A stretch of DNA of 64,000 nucleotides from Lingula anatina (lineage: Eukaryota; Brachiopoda; Lingulata; Lingulida; Lingulidae). The notes below the pieces were generated by a model that was not told the origin of the DNA, did not search any database, and saw nothing but the letters and a program-made list of their open reading frames with translations. Positions 1 through 9,960 of this stretch are shown here, one piece after another (the stretch's first letter is position 1; every line of letters starts with the position of its first letter). The translations under genes and the position numbers were made by a program. The DNA is taken from NCBI RefSeq assembly GCF_001039355.2, contig NW_019773570.1, positions 484,615-548,614 of the forward strand, read 5' to 3'.

Positions 1-33
1 GACTTTGGAATATAACCCAAATTTTCACTTTAT

Positions 34-289
34 GACTGGGTTCCCATCCCTAGATCGATCTAACAGGATCGGTCCATCTCCAAGGGTTTTCTCGCTAAAT
101 TGCTTTCAGCTTAAGTGGCTTAGGTGTCTGGGACGCCTAGTAAAGCTGCTACACGATTGTTAATTACCCCTATCAGCTTCAGTAGGCGTGACAGACATCT
201 AAGCCGCTTAAGTTAATTGCAATTAAGCGAGAATCCCCTTGGAGATAGTTCGATCCAAAGTTAGTACGATAGGGTCTGGGAATATGAGT
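34..289. mobile_element. Foldback MITE, GATCGATC family, copy 1
   Basis: The two halves are long imperfect inverted repeats: the left arm begins TTCCCATCCCTAGATCGATC and the right arm ends with the complement of a similar stretch (GGGTCTGGGAAT). There is no coding capacity. Related copies lie at 13881-13961, 15532-15782, 18800-19014, 20073-20153 and 21725-21975, several of them bounded by TTA. A TTA target duplication suggests a PIF/Harbinger-type non-autonomous element; the class is an inference. Confidence 0.7.
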
Positions 290-1405
290 TTACGAGTTCA
301 ACATTAATATATATATTAATAGCAAGCCTTGTAATACTAAAACTAGGAAATTTTCCACAACCACGACTGTTTGAACTTTTTTGAAATTTTGGCAAAAGCA
401 ATTAACGAAATTTCCTAGTGTGTTTACTTTTAACGTTTCACTCTTTGGGTTTCCAACTCAAAAGTGCGCATCACCTTCTCTTCATTTTAAAAGAACAGTA
501 TTTTCTCTCGTCTTATGCCAAGTAAAAAGTTTACTTAAGTTTGAGACAAGAGGCTTTTTTATCTAAGTAGTAATGTGTTATTTGACAGTAGTACAGTTAA
601 TTACCACCGCCAAGGAGTTCGTGTATTTTGTTATTGGTGGTTGGTTAGTTAATCGCCTCACACAAAAAGTTAAGCACGGATTTTGATAAATTTTTCTAGA
701 TAGGTCAAAATGGCCAAATTTATAATTAAGTCGAATTTGGTGGTTTTTCCATAAATACTGATTAATTTTAATATATTAAAATAACACTGAGAACTGAGCT
801 GCCTTGGCAGAGGTCTGCGCTCTCTCAATGTTTACATGGTGAATATGCACTGAAGTGCTTTAAACTGTAATTTTACTGAATTTCAGAGAAATACAAAAAC
901 GTCTTTGATAAATGAGATAATCTTTTATTCAATGCTACACCACACTTGCTATTCTGCCATTTTTTCTGAACCGATTCTCCTCCAAATCTCACAAAATCTC
1001 ACGAGACTTAAGGACATCTTAGATGATTCCAGTGGGGTTCAGACAATTTTTGAATAGGGCAACTAGTTTAAGACCAAATGGGCATGGCAACATAGAACAT
1101 TCAGGATAAAGTAAAACATCTTGTGAATATTTTTAGTTGATAACAATGTATTTATCAAGTAAGCACGTTAGGTCTGCTTTGGAATCAGCCAGCTGAATCC
1201 TTGAAATAACTTCTGCATGAAGTAATGAAATCTAATATCCACTAAATCTTCTTATAACAATTCTGTCCATTTGAAAGTCTAGCTTTAATAAAACAGTATA
1301 ACCAGACTATAAGAAAAGAACATTTGTGTTAAACACAAGTCAATATCTGTTTTTTTTTTTCAAATAAAATGAGTCAACACAGTCACCCATAGTTTATACA
1401 TATAG
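290..1405. other. 3' flank of the UBAC1-like gene, no gene seen
   Basis: AT-rich sequence with no convincing open frame; the 61-codon frame at 381-566 has no recognisable domain. It should contain the 3' UTR of the minus-strand UBAC1-like gene that ends at 1406. A short GC-richer patch at about 790-880 looks less random than its surroundings but was not identified. Confidence 0.5.
924..929 (-). terminator. Candidate poly(A) signal for the UBAC1-like gene
   Basis: TTTATT on the plus strand reads AATAAA on the minus strand, about 480 bases past the stop codon. It is a plausible cleavage signal, but the hexamer is common in AT-rich DNA. Confidence 0.3.
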
Positions 1406-4400
1406 TCAGCTACCAGGACCACCAGCAGCAGGTGCCTGTGCGCCGTTCCCAGAGTGTTTCTCTGCGTGGTATATTCGTGTTATCTGGATTAACATAGGTC
1501 CCGTGTCAGCGTCATTTAGCCAATGATTGGTGCTGGCAGGATTTTCTAACATGTTGAGAAATGCTGAAATCAAATAGAGAAATGGTGTGATTCTAACATG
1601 ATAATAGATGGAAAAAAGTAAAAAGTCAGCTTAATTAAAATATATCAAACTGAGAGAGAGAGAGAGGGAGGGAGGGAGAAAGAGAGAAAATAAACATGAT
1701 ACAAGACAATTGATATGAAAAAATGTCAGAAAAAGTTATCAAAAATGGCTTAATGCCCTTTACCTAATATACTTCTTGGGTTATTTAACCCCAGTTGTAC
1801 CACAGGGTTAGCCATGATAGCCTTGTACACAGAACTTTACCTAATATACTTCTTGGGTTATTTAACCCCAGTTGTACCACAGGGTTAGCCATGATAGCCT
1901 TGTACACAGAACTTTCGGGGTTCAAACCAACTTCTAAATCTTCTGCCTGTGGCCGTCTGTCTCCTAGCAACCACTCACACTAAACAAAATTTGAAAAAAA
2001 ATATTATGATTTTTTAACTAAGAAATTAAGTTTTATCAAAAAAAGAAAAATATACCATCCATGTTAGAGATTTTAAAATAAGAACTCTGAAAGAATAAAA
2101 CAATTATTCACTTTGAATCAAATTCATTAACAATTCTCTTGAGCCTAGTATAAAATATAGCAGTTGTTTTGGATTTAAATTTGACTGTATATAGATTTCA
2201 TCTTTACGCTTAAAAATGTTGACTAAGACTTTCAGTATCCAAATAATGAGCTACCAGTAAGCAGTTAAGTCAAAATAGCAAACTTCATTTTTTTCTATCA
2301 AAATTTTCATGAAAAGCACCATTGGAGAGAAAGTGATTGCAGTGTTAAACTGTATATACTTAACATTCAAGTTCATCATCATCATCATCACCATTATTAT
2401 TATCATTTATGTTCATGATGATAAACTTACTGCTGCATCCTGATTATTCTGACACACTCGCAGAGCATCCACAACTTCTGTCTCAGGAAAACCCATCTCC
2501 ATGAGATTTCTCAATGCCTAAAATATGTCATATCCAAGTTTTACTTGCATATAACACACACACTCATACATCTTTTAAGGACTAGACATTATCCTTGTGA
2601 ATACATGAGGTTTACTGATTTCTTCAAACTTTATGAAAAATGTTTTCTCCACACATTCTGAAATGTCTCAAACTTATAGTTTTATCCTTCAAAGCTTCTG
2701 AGATTTTTCAGTTGTAAGCAATGGTTCATGAATAGAAGAAAATGTTTTTTATAGAAAAATTTGGTCTGAAAATCCACACTATGATCTCTTTAACATGACA
2801 TAACCTGTGAAAATTAATCATTTTTCAATTCTACAATTCAGATGAACTTCCATGGCACAAGTGCATTGCTTCAAACACCAGGATTTTTTTTTCTTTTTTG
2901 AATCTTGGGAAAAATATTCATGTTTTCCATTCATTAAAAGATTTCTGTCAATACCAAGTCAGAAATAAACTATATATCTGCCCATCTAAATCCTAAATCT
3001 TTGACAAAAATATTGATGAAAATTGCTTACTTTAAGTAATCATCAACTTCCCATCTACAACCTATTTTTTCATACAAATATTGATAAAAAATAGCCCACT
3101 GTAAGTTACCACCCATGTTGGATCTACCTATCCCTCAGAGATGAAAGTGATAGTGGACCTTTAAAAATCCTAAATACAACAGTCAAATATCCAGATTTCA
3201 TGATGAAGCTAGACTTCCATCCCTTATCCTGTAAGAAAGAGGACAACTCACCCTTGGATTTGCCTTGAACTCTCTTCTCTTGTAAGCTTTGAATGTGTCT
3301 AGAATCTCTGAGACCTTGGCAGGCTTCATGAAGTCTGTTTTCTCTTTGCTGGTGGCTTCTGTATCCTGCAGAGATATGAAATATGTACATTTAGATTTTT
3401 AAGTTTATAAGAGGACAATTCAGCGATTTTCATAGATATATATAATTATATACATAGCGATTTTCACAGAAATCAGAACTGAACTGATAAATGACAGGAT
3501 CAATTTATGCTTGATTAAACAAGAGTGTCCCTGTGTATGTGTAAGTTTGTATGTGTGTACATGTGTGTGTGTTGGCATATATATGCATAAGTGCATGCCA
3601 AAAATGTTGCTAGTTACCTGAAATATTCTTTCACACAAAACAAATTTTGGTCAACTGATCAATCCAAACTTCAAAGCAATTATATATATATATCTATATT
3701 ACCACGTAAATGACTAGCTGATACAGAGGTAAAATCTCTGAAGTAGAATTATGAGAAACCAACCTTCTGGACCTTTTTCTGAGCAGCTTTCATTTCTGGC
3801 AATGGCTCGTCAATGTCTACATCACTATCATGTTCTAGTAACCATTCCATGGCTTGGACTGGGGACATACTGAAACAGGGGCAGGCAAAATTCACAGGGT
3901 GGAAAGTATTATATGTTGTTGCCACATTTGATGAGAAATTACTATATATGCAATTACCACTCTTTGATCTGCTTTCAGAAACTAAAGGATTACACAATGG
4001 CTTTCAAAGTAGGGGTAGGGGAAACAAACTGAAGTTGAAACTTATTTTGTTAACATCAACTTACCCATGACCTTCCTAAAACAGGCTTAAGTATGAATGT
4101 CTTTGTGAAAACTTTGTCAACGGCCTCAATTAGTCTATGTGGAAATTTTGTGAACACAGAGACTTAAATTTGGTCTCATGGAGTCTGTGCCCTGGTGGAA
4201 ATTGAATATATATATCATTGCTAGGCCGTTTTTTTCCATACTAACTTGTTCAGTATCAGTGCTTTGGTAGCTCTGTTCTCTGGGAACCCCATTTCTGTCA
4301 GCTGCTTCAGTGTTTCTGGCTCTACGTGAACTACAGGGTCAGTCTGCTGGTCCATTAAATCTGGAGTAACACAAGCATGTTCTTTCATCATGAAAATGCC

Positions 4401-5085
4401 AAGAAGTCAAAATATATGGATTTAAATATGTGAATATTTTCACAAGCAAAATACATAAAATTTCACCATTTTTATTTCCCCTTCAATATATATTGTGCTT
4501 TCACACATCACCACAATAAATCATCCTTTTTATTTCTATCATTACATGTACCTTGTGCTTCCCTGAAGATTTTGGCAGCTTTTGGATTCAGGCAGAGAAG
4601 ACGTTGTCCAGCTTCTATCAATGAAATCAATATCTTGCGCATTTCTGAATGAAACTGAAAGTAAAAACAATTGTGAGCAATAAACAGTGTCCACATGAGT
4701 TCCAGGCTTGAAATTTGATGAAAGAATGTATTCATCAGTGCAAATGGTCCAGTTGTTAAAAAAAAAATAAATAAAAAATAAAATTTGGACAAAGGGAACC
4801 AGATAAAATATGTACATGTGGGCATATCTTGTGTCTCAGAAAAAATAGATGAGTTTACAATATCCAAGCAGGGCCTGTAATATCTAGCTTTCCCTTCAGC
4901 CTGGAGTGACTTCAGAGTTAATACCCAGTCTGGTTATGAGATCAGTTATATTACCAACTTGAGACACTTACATCCACCACTTCCTCCTCCTCTGGTGCCG
5001 CGGCCTCCGCGTTCTTGATGGGGACAGCTACCGTGGCCGCGCAGATCTCTTCTTTTGTTGGAGCTCTGTGTCTCTGGTCTGCCTT
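1406..5085 (-). CDS. UBAC1: UBAC1-like (KPC2) UBA-domain protein, 5' truncated
   Basis: Eight minus-strand exons with GT/AG borders: 5085-4972, 4654-4552, 4360-4246, 3869-3764, 3365-3252, 2517-2431, 1979-1841, 1563-1406 (stop TGA at 1408-1406). They sum to 936 bases, 311 residues in one frame. The order matches vertebrate UBAC1: a linker, FHSEMRKILISLIEAGQRLL, a first UBA with EMGFPENRATKAL and QAMEWLLEH, a linker with KRREFKANPR, a second UBA with LMEMGFPETEVVDALRV and CEWLLGDRRP, then an STI1-like end with NPVVQLGLNNPR and MLENP. UBAC1 is the non-catalytic subunit of the KPC E3 ligase, and its UBA domains bind ubiquitylated cargo. The roughly 95 N-terminal residues (UBL domain) are not seen; a join lies 67 bases upstream of the first visible exon. 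The final exon boundary assumes the upstream of two duplicated donors. Family assignment is strong. Confidence 0.9.
1762..1915. repeat. Exact 77-bp tandem duplication across a splice donor
   Basis: Copies 1762-1838 and 1839-1915 appear identical. Each contains the end of UBAC1 exon CEWLLGDRR...RSIL plus its donor (ATTAG|GTAAAG on the minus strand). Using the upstream donor (exon low end 1841) joins in frame to the last exon as RSILAFLNML, as in other UBAC1 proteins. Using the downstream donor (1764) adds 77 bases, shifts the frame and reaches a stop soon after. Confidence 0.9.
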
Positions 5086-5555
5086 CTAGACGAGAAATAC
5101 ACATTTATATAGCCATCCCACTTTATGTTATGATCCTTCTAGAAATGCACANACACAAACTACATTTAAATAGAACTGTTTCATCTTATACCATGGCATA
5201 TGTCAAGAACAAAACAAAACAAAACAAATGAATGGGGGTGGGATGGGTGGGGTGGGGGGTGGGGGGGGGGGGGGGGCTAAATTGTGCAATACAGTGCAAC
5301 ATAGCACAATACCCTTGAAAAAACGAGATCAGTTGTAAGTAAAATCTTGTTAAGTTGCATCAACAATATTGATTAACTAGTAATATATTTTTCTTTTATG
5401 TCACCTTATTTTGTTGACTGTTTCCTTTGTTTAATTGCAACTGGACTCATTTTTTTTTCAAGTGTCTTCCGCTGTGTTGCACTGTACTGTACAATTTAGG
5501 CACACCACAAATGAATGTGCTGCTCTGTACTGTGTATTTTCTGCTTTTTTACAGT

Positions 5556-5596
<41 letters not shown>

Positions 5597-6244
5597 TGTG
5601 TGTGTGGTGGGGGAGGGGGGGGCTATTTTGGGCATGTGCATGCAACAGTTACAGTATAATGGCATCAGCTGAATTCATGGACACGATACCTGCAGACTCT
5701 ATGCTCATCATTTTATTTTAAATTATCTGATATTGATAATGCAACGATGATAGTAACACTACTGGAACATAGCAAATTAGAGCACTCTGATTTGAAAAGA
5801 AGAAACATTAAAATGCAGATCGAATGCAAGTTACGCGTGAAAGAACTACTAAACATTCACTTTTTTCAAGTTTCAGTGACATTGAAAATCACGTCTTTTA
5901 ATTAATTCTTTTACGAGCTCTAGAACCCGCTACCTTTATCCTGTCTATTGTGCTATCCGGCGGGACGTCCATTAACCAGTCCACCCCCTCCATACTTGTC
6001 ACCCTCACCTTCATCACAGAAGGGCTGAAAACTTTTGATTCGGGAACAAGCATTGAGAAAAGTTGTTATTTCTTCAACATCAACACAAAATAACATTGCA
6101 GGAAATAATATATGCCTACTTCCGAAAGACGGCCAAAAAGGGCCTATGCTCGTACTGACGGCGTGGCCTCATGAGACCAGGATTTATCTTACCAGGATAA
6201 GCATGCCATCTCAGGCTAGGCAGTCCATCTTCCGCAGTAATTAA
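5086..6244. other. Join at 5152 and intergenic sequence without a gene
   Basis: A single n at 5152 interrupts an AC-rich stretch and probably marks a contig join. No UBAC1 N-terminal exon was recognised here. The rest holds a poly-G tract (about 5234-5276), a TG microsatellite and AT-rich sequence. Frames at 5427-5672 are translations of the TG repeat. Confidence 0.5.
5559..5606. repeat. (TG)n microsatellite
   Basis: Dinucleotide run with one GA interruption, followed by a G-rich tract. Confidence 0.95.
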
Positions 6245-6716
6245 AAATCTCCTGATCAGAGGAAGCCTGTATATCTAATAGAAAATATGCTATTTGCCAA
6301 TGATCCAAAATGTGAATTAACTTCAGAATTCTTAAGGAAAACAAAAATCTAATTCCATGAGATATGCAATAGCCTGGGTAAAGCAATATCCACACAAAAA
6401 ATGGGAAATTTTTCATAAAACTACAGATAGTAATACACTGTTAAAAGCATATTATCAGAATTAAGAGACCCTGATGATATTTGTATCAGTAAATGATTAA
6501 ATCAGCAAAAGCAACAGCCCCCCTCCCTTTTTTGCTCCATGGCCATTTGTACTAACAACATTTCAAATATAGTGCATGTTATCATTATTGACATGGTACA
6601 GTTTCAACAAATATTTTTAAGGTCACCATCACCTGATAATCTGCTGCCACAGTATAAAGAAAGCCAGTGAAAGATAGGTTACATTTTACTGTTGAACCAT
6701 TCACTGAGTGTTCGCC
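6245..6716 (+). promoter_or_regulatory. Upstream module and TATA box of TRIM-NHL copy A
   Basis: This stretch recurs, diverged, ahead of copies B, C, D, E and F (landmarks: cagaattctt, a C-rich tract, tactaacaac, ggtcaccatcacctg, gttgaac). TATAAAG at 6653-6659 lies 64 bases before the copy A ATG. A match is at 15905-15911 (C), 22098-22104 (E) and 31538-31544 (F). Conservation of TATA and spacing suggests a core promoter; no transcript evidence is available. Confidence 0.55.
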
Positions 6717-7607
6717 ATGTTAGGACAGGAGACAGGACAGTCACAACCTTCATTACCTGGTCATGGAACAGATACAACTTCGGCACCACACCCTCCTGTT
6801 TTCTTAGAGAGGGCTGAATGTGTGAATTCCTTCAATCCTAAAGTGAAAGATGATAAAAGCATGTCCATAAGTGGGCTGGCTGTTGATGAACAACATATGT
6901 TTATTGTTGATGACAGTAATAACAGAACAAAGGTATTCACACATGAAGGGCAATTCAAGTTTGACATAAAACTTAACCAACCATTTGATGTGGCTTTGTC
7001 ACAGACTGGTCACCTGTATATAACATCACTGGGTGACAAATGTGTTAAAGTGTTCTCCACCAGGGGTCAGCACCTAACAACCATGGGTTGTGGTAGACTT
7101 GAGATGCCGAGTGGTGTCACACTGAACAGACAAGGTCATGTGATGGTTTGTGACAGTGAAAAAAAATCCATCTTCACATTCGACGCAGACAGTGGACAGC
7201 TCCTGAACACTATTCCACTCAGTATGTGTGTGTCTCCACGGTACATCACAGTGAACAGTGTGAATGATAACATTGTGATATCAGACTGGTTCACACACTG
7301 TGCACATGTGCTGTCACCTACTGGTGATCAGCTGTACCAGTATGGCACACATGGCAGTGGTGATGGTCAGCTGTGTGAACCACAGGGAGTGTGTACAGAC
7401 AGCTCTGGTCACATCTTCATTGCTGACTATCATAACCTTAGGATAGTGGCACTGAGTCCACAGGGACAGTTCATCAGATACCTTGCCACTGAGGAGGATG
7501 GGTTGAATCTTCCCAGAGCATTAGCCATCAACCCTGCTGGTCAGCTGGTGGTGGCAGAGTGCTTAGGTCAAGTTATGACATTCCGGTTCTTTCAAAATAT
7601 ACAGTAA
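6717..7607 (+). CDS. NHL-only TRIM-like protein, copy A
   Basis: Intact 296-residue intronless frame. The ATG at 6717 (context cgccATGT) is preferred over the GTG nine bases upstream. The start corresponds to internal Met312 of full-length copy D, so the protein lacks RING, B-box and coiled coil and has only a short linker and a C-terminal NHL beta-propeller (from about residue 35) with recurring GHLYIT, GVTLNRQGHVMVCD, NDNIVISDW, GVCTDSSGHIFIAD and NPAGQLVVAE blades. NHL propellers bind RNA or protein partners; without a RING it cannot be an E3 ligase itself. It might act as a decoy or adaptor, or be a non-functional deletion product whose frame has survived. The shared TRIM upstream module is fused almost directly to this ATG. 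Propeller sequence is a mosaic of E-like and B/D-like segments. Confidence 0.75.
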   Translation: MLGQETGQSQPSLPGHGTDTTSAPHPPVFLERAECVNSFNPKVKDDKSMSISGLAVDEQHMFIVDDSNNRTKVFTHEGQFKFDIKLNQPFDVALSQTGHLYITSLGDKCVKVFSTRGQHLTTMGCGRLEMPSGVTLNRQGHVMVCDSEKKSIFTFDADSGQLLNTIPLSMCVSPRYITVNSVNDNIVISDWFTHCAHVLSPTGDQLYQYGTHGSGDGQLCEPQGVCTDSSGHIFIADYHNLRIVALSPQGQFIRYLATEEDGLNLPRALAINPAGQLVVAECLGQVMTFRFFQNIQ

Positions 7608-9317
7608 TTATACTCATTCGTTTGAATGGGTGAAAATTGTGGTAGCAACAATTTAAAAAAATTAATTTCTTTAAAATTAATTTTTAAAAAAAGCAAACAG
7701 TTAGATTCTATATAATAAAGCACAATAAATGGAACATATACAGAAATGTACTTTTTGTGATTATAAAAATATGAATCTGAAAGTTTGAAAATTTTTGCCT
7801 GTTGAAAATATTGAGTAATAATTATCATTCTCTTCACATTTTACATATAAGGCAATGCTAAACTTTAAAGTAACTTTGTTTTCTATTGAACGTGACAAGT
7901 TGGGAAATTCTGCAGAGAAACTACAATAATACATTAATTAAAATATCATGAAGAGGTTATCAGCCGTTTAGTGATGTTAATAATTTATCAATACAAGTGC
8001 TCAGCATAGAGGGCAACAACTGCCCCTGCTGACATATGATGTAACATTGTTCGTGATAGTAGCTAGAAAAGCAATAAATGCTTTGAAGCCCACCCACATG
8101 TTGTTGTAAATGTAAATTTCATACAGGCCCGTAGCCAGGGGGGGTTCGGGGGGTTAGAAAGAACCACCCCTTTTGCTGGGAAAAGGTCCACTCTGGGTAA
8201 CATTTGATTTAGGTTCGTGAAGTTTTTATGGAAAAAGGTCCACTTTTTCAGAAAAAGAACCCCCCTTTTAAAATTGCTGGCTACGGGCCTGTCATATGTG
8301 GATATTCAACTCATATTGCTTAAAAATGAATTCCTTGTTTTTGTTGGAATTTTTCATTATTCCATTTTAAAAATAAATCTTGAGGTAAATTTTATTTTTG
8401 GAAGATAAACAATATATTAATATAGTACTCTGTACCCCCCCCCCCCCTTAGACTGATCAGGGGGATTATAAAAAGGCTAAACTGCAGACTAAAATATATC
8501 CACGTATCAAGTACCAGTAGAAAGTCTGTGTTCTGAGATTTTAGGGAGCATATTCTTATTCAGACATTCTATTAGCTTGATCGATCCATTAACTCTGTAG
8601 GGATTTTTACATAAGTGCAGGGGGGTTGTAAACTTGAGCACACCCAAATATCCTTGTGGAGTTGGAAGGATCCAGCTGATATCCGATATCTGAATGCTCC
8701 CTTAGGGAATTAATTTAAGTACAACAAAATATTATACCCACCCTAAAGCTGAAATGGAGATCAGTCTTTAAATAACCTTTTTAATATCCATTTGAAATTC
8801 TCTTTTTCTTAAAAATAAAGTTGTAAGACCTTCTCAGCAATGCCCCCCCCCCCAAACACTGTCATGTCTCCCTACCACTGGTTATCTATGGACTGGTCAT
8901 AAAGGTTTTTTCATAAGCATTTTATCCCAAAGATCTCATGATGCTTTTTTTACAAAAAAAATCTGCCTTTATCAGTGAATTTTCTTTTTTATATGTTGAA
9001 TAAGTTGGAGCCCATGGATCGCATTCAACAATCCTCCCATTGTAATGAATGTATGATCCAAACTACTGCATTAACCACTCATCCCCAGCAAAGGCTCCGT
9101 ACCAATTGATCTCAATGGGGCCATTCAGAAGGAGAAGAGCCGAGTGCTAGCTGGTCCATGACCTAAATATGGCAGACCTTCATGAAAGGAAGACTGCTTA
9201 ATCCTGTAATGGTCTCTCCGCCTTTCACACGCCTCCCCATGCATCTTCCTTCGACCGGGTGAATTGACCCAAGATTTAATTAATTTTATTACATTTAATG
9301 TGCCCCTGCAGAGTAAT
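7608..9317. other. 3' spacer of copy A (array spacer module)
   Basis: Non-coding. It contains diverged pieces of the spacer that follows every TRIM copy: the aagaggttatcag...ctcctgctgacatatgat stretch near 7950-8040, a polypyrimidine/poly-C region with ccactggttatctatggactggtc (about 8840-8900), and the gttggagcccat...cattaaccactc stretch (about 9003-9085). A small foldback element is inserted at 8124-8291. No gene seen. Confidence 0.6.
8124..8291. mobile_element. Short MITE with CAGGCCCGTAGCCAG terminal inverted repeats
   Basis: The left end CAGGCCCGTAGCCAG and the right end CTGGCTACGGGCCTG are perfect inverted complements of 15 bases. The flanks share catac/catat, a possible target duplication. 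No coding capacity; hAT-type non-autonomous elements often look like this (inference). Confidence 0.8.
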
Positions 9318-9960
9318 ATGCAGAGTATATCTAATAGTAGTAAATATGCTATTTGATCCAAAAATGTAAATTCAATTCAGAATTCTTAAAGAAAACAAAA
9401 ATCTAATTTCATGAGGTATTCAATATACCAGATAAGACAATATAAGAAAAGATAATTTTTCATGTAATGACAGAGTAACACAGTGCTGTTAAGAGCATGA
9501 GAATAAAGAGACACGTACATATGTTATTTAATTGTATCAGTAAATGATTACATCAGCAGAAGCAACAGCTCCCCTCTCTTTGCTCCATGGCCACTTGTAC
9601 TAACAACCATATCATACATAGTGTATGTTATCATTATTGACATAGCATAGTTTCCACGATTAACTTCAAGGTCACCATCACCTGAGGATCTGCTACCACA
9701 GTAAAAAGTGCTTGAGATAGATGCTTAATTCACATTTTAATGTTGAACTGTTCACTGAGTGCTTGCCTCGTGCTCTGACAGGGGCGGATCCAGAGATATT
9801 TTCTGAGAGTCTTACAAATTATATTTGTTGATCCTTCCTCCATTTTTGACCGTCTTCCGACAGAAAAAATTAGATACCCGTCAATGTAAACTTGAAAATC
9901 TGACCGTCTTCCGGAAGACCCAGAAGACGGCCTAAATCCGCCACCGTCTGATGTGACAAT
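9318..9960 (+). promoter_or_regulatory. Upstream module of pseudogene B, TATA degenerate
   Basis: Same module as ahead of copy A, but the TATA position reads GTAAAAAG (about 9701-9708), as it does ahead of copy D. The stretch between gtgctctga and tgtgacaatATGG is interrupted by a MITE (9779-9946). Confidence 0.5.
9779..9946. mobile_element. hAT-like MITE inserted in the 5' UTR of copy B
   Basis: Left end caggggcggatccag, right end ctaaatccgccaccg, imperfect inverted complements. Copies D and E read gtgctctgatgtgacaat without interruption, which gives an empty-site comparison. Internal sequence has inverted gaccgtcttccg motifs. Confidence 0.7.

Noticed and set aside
785-880. GC-richer patch with ccttggcagaggtctgcgctct
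   Set aside because: Looks conserved in style but could not be tied to any gene or element, and no ends are visible.
5427-5672. 81-codon frame over the TG microsatellite
   Set aside because: The Cys/Val alternation is just translation of TG repeats; no domain and no splice context.
5925-5990. Possible tRNA-derived SINE head on the minus strand (GGGTTCTAGAGCTCG as B-box)
   Set aside because: No convincing cloverleaf and no recognisable body or tail; similarity to A and B boxes is weak.
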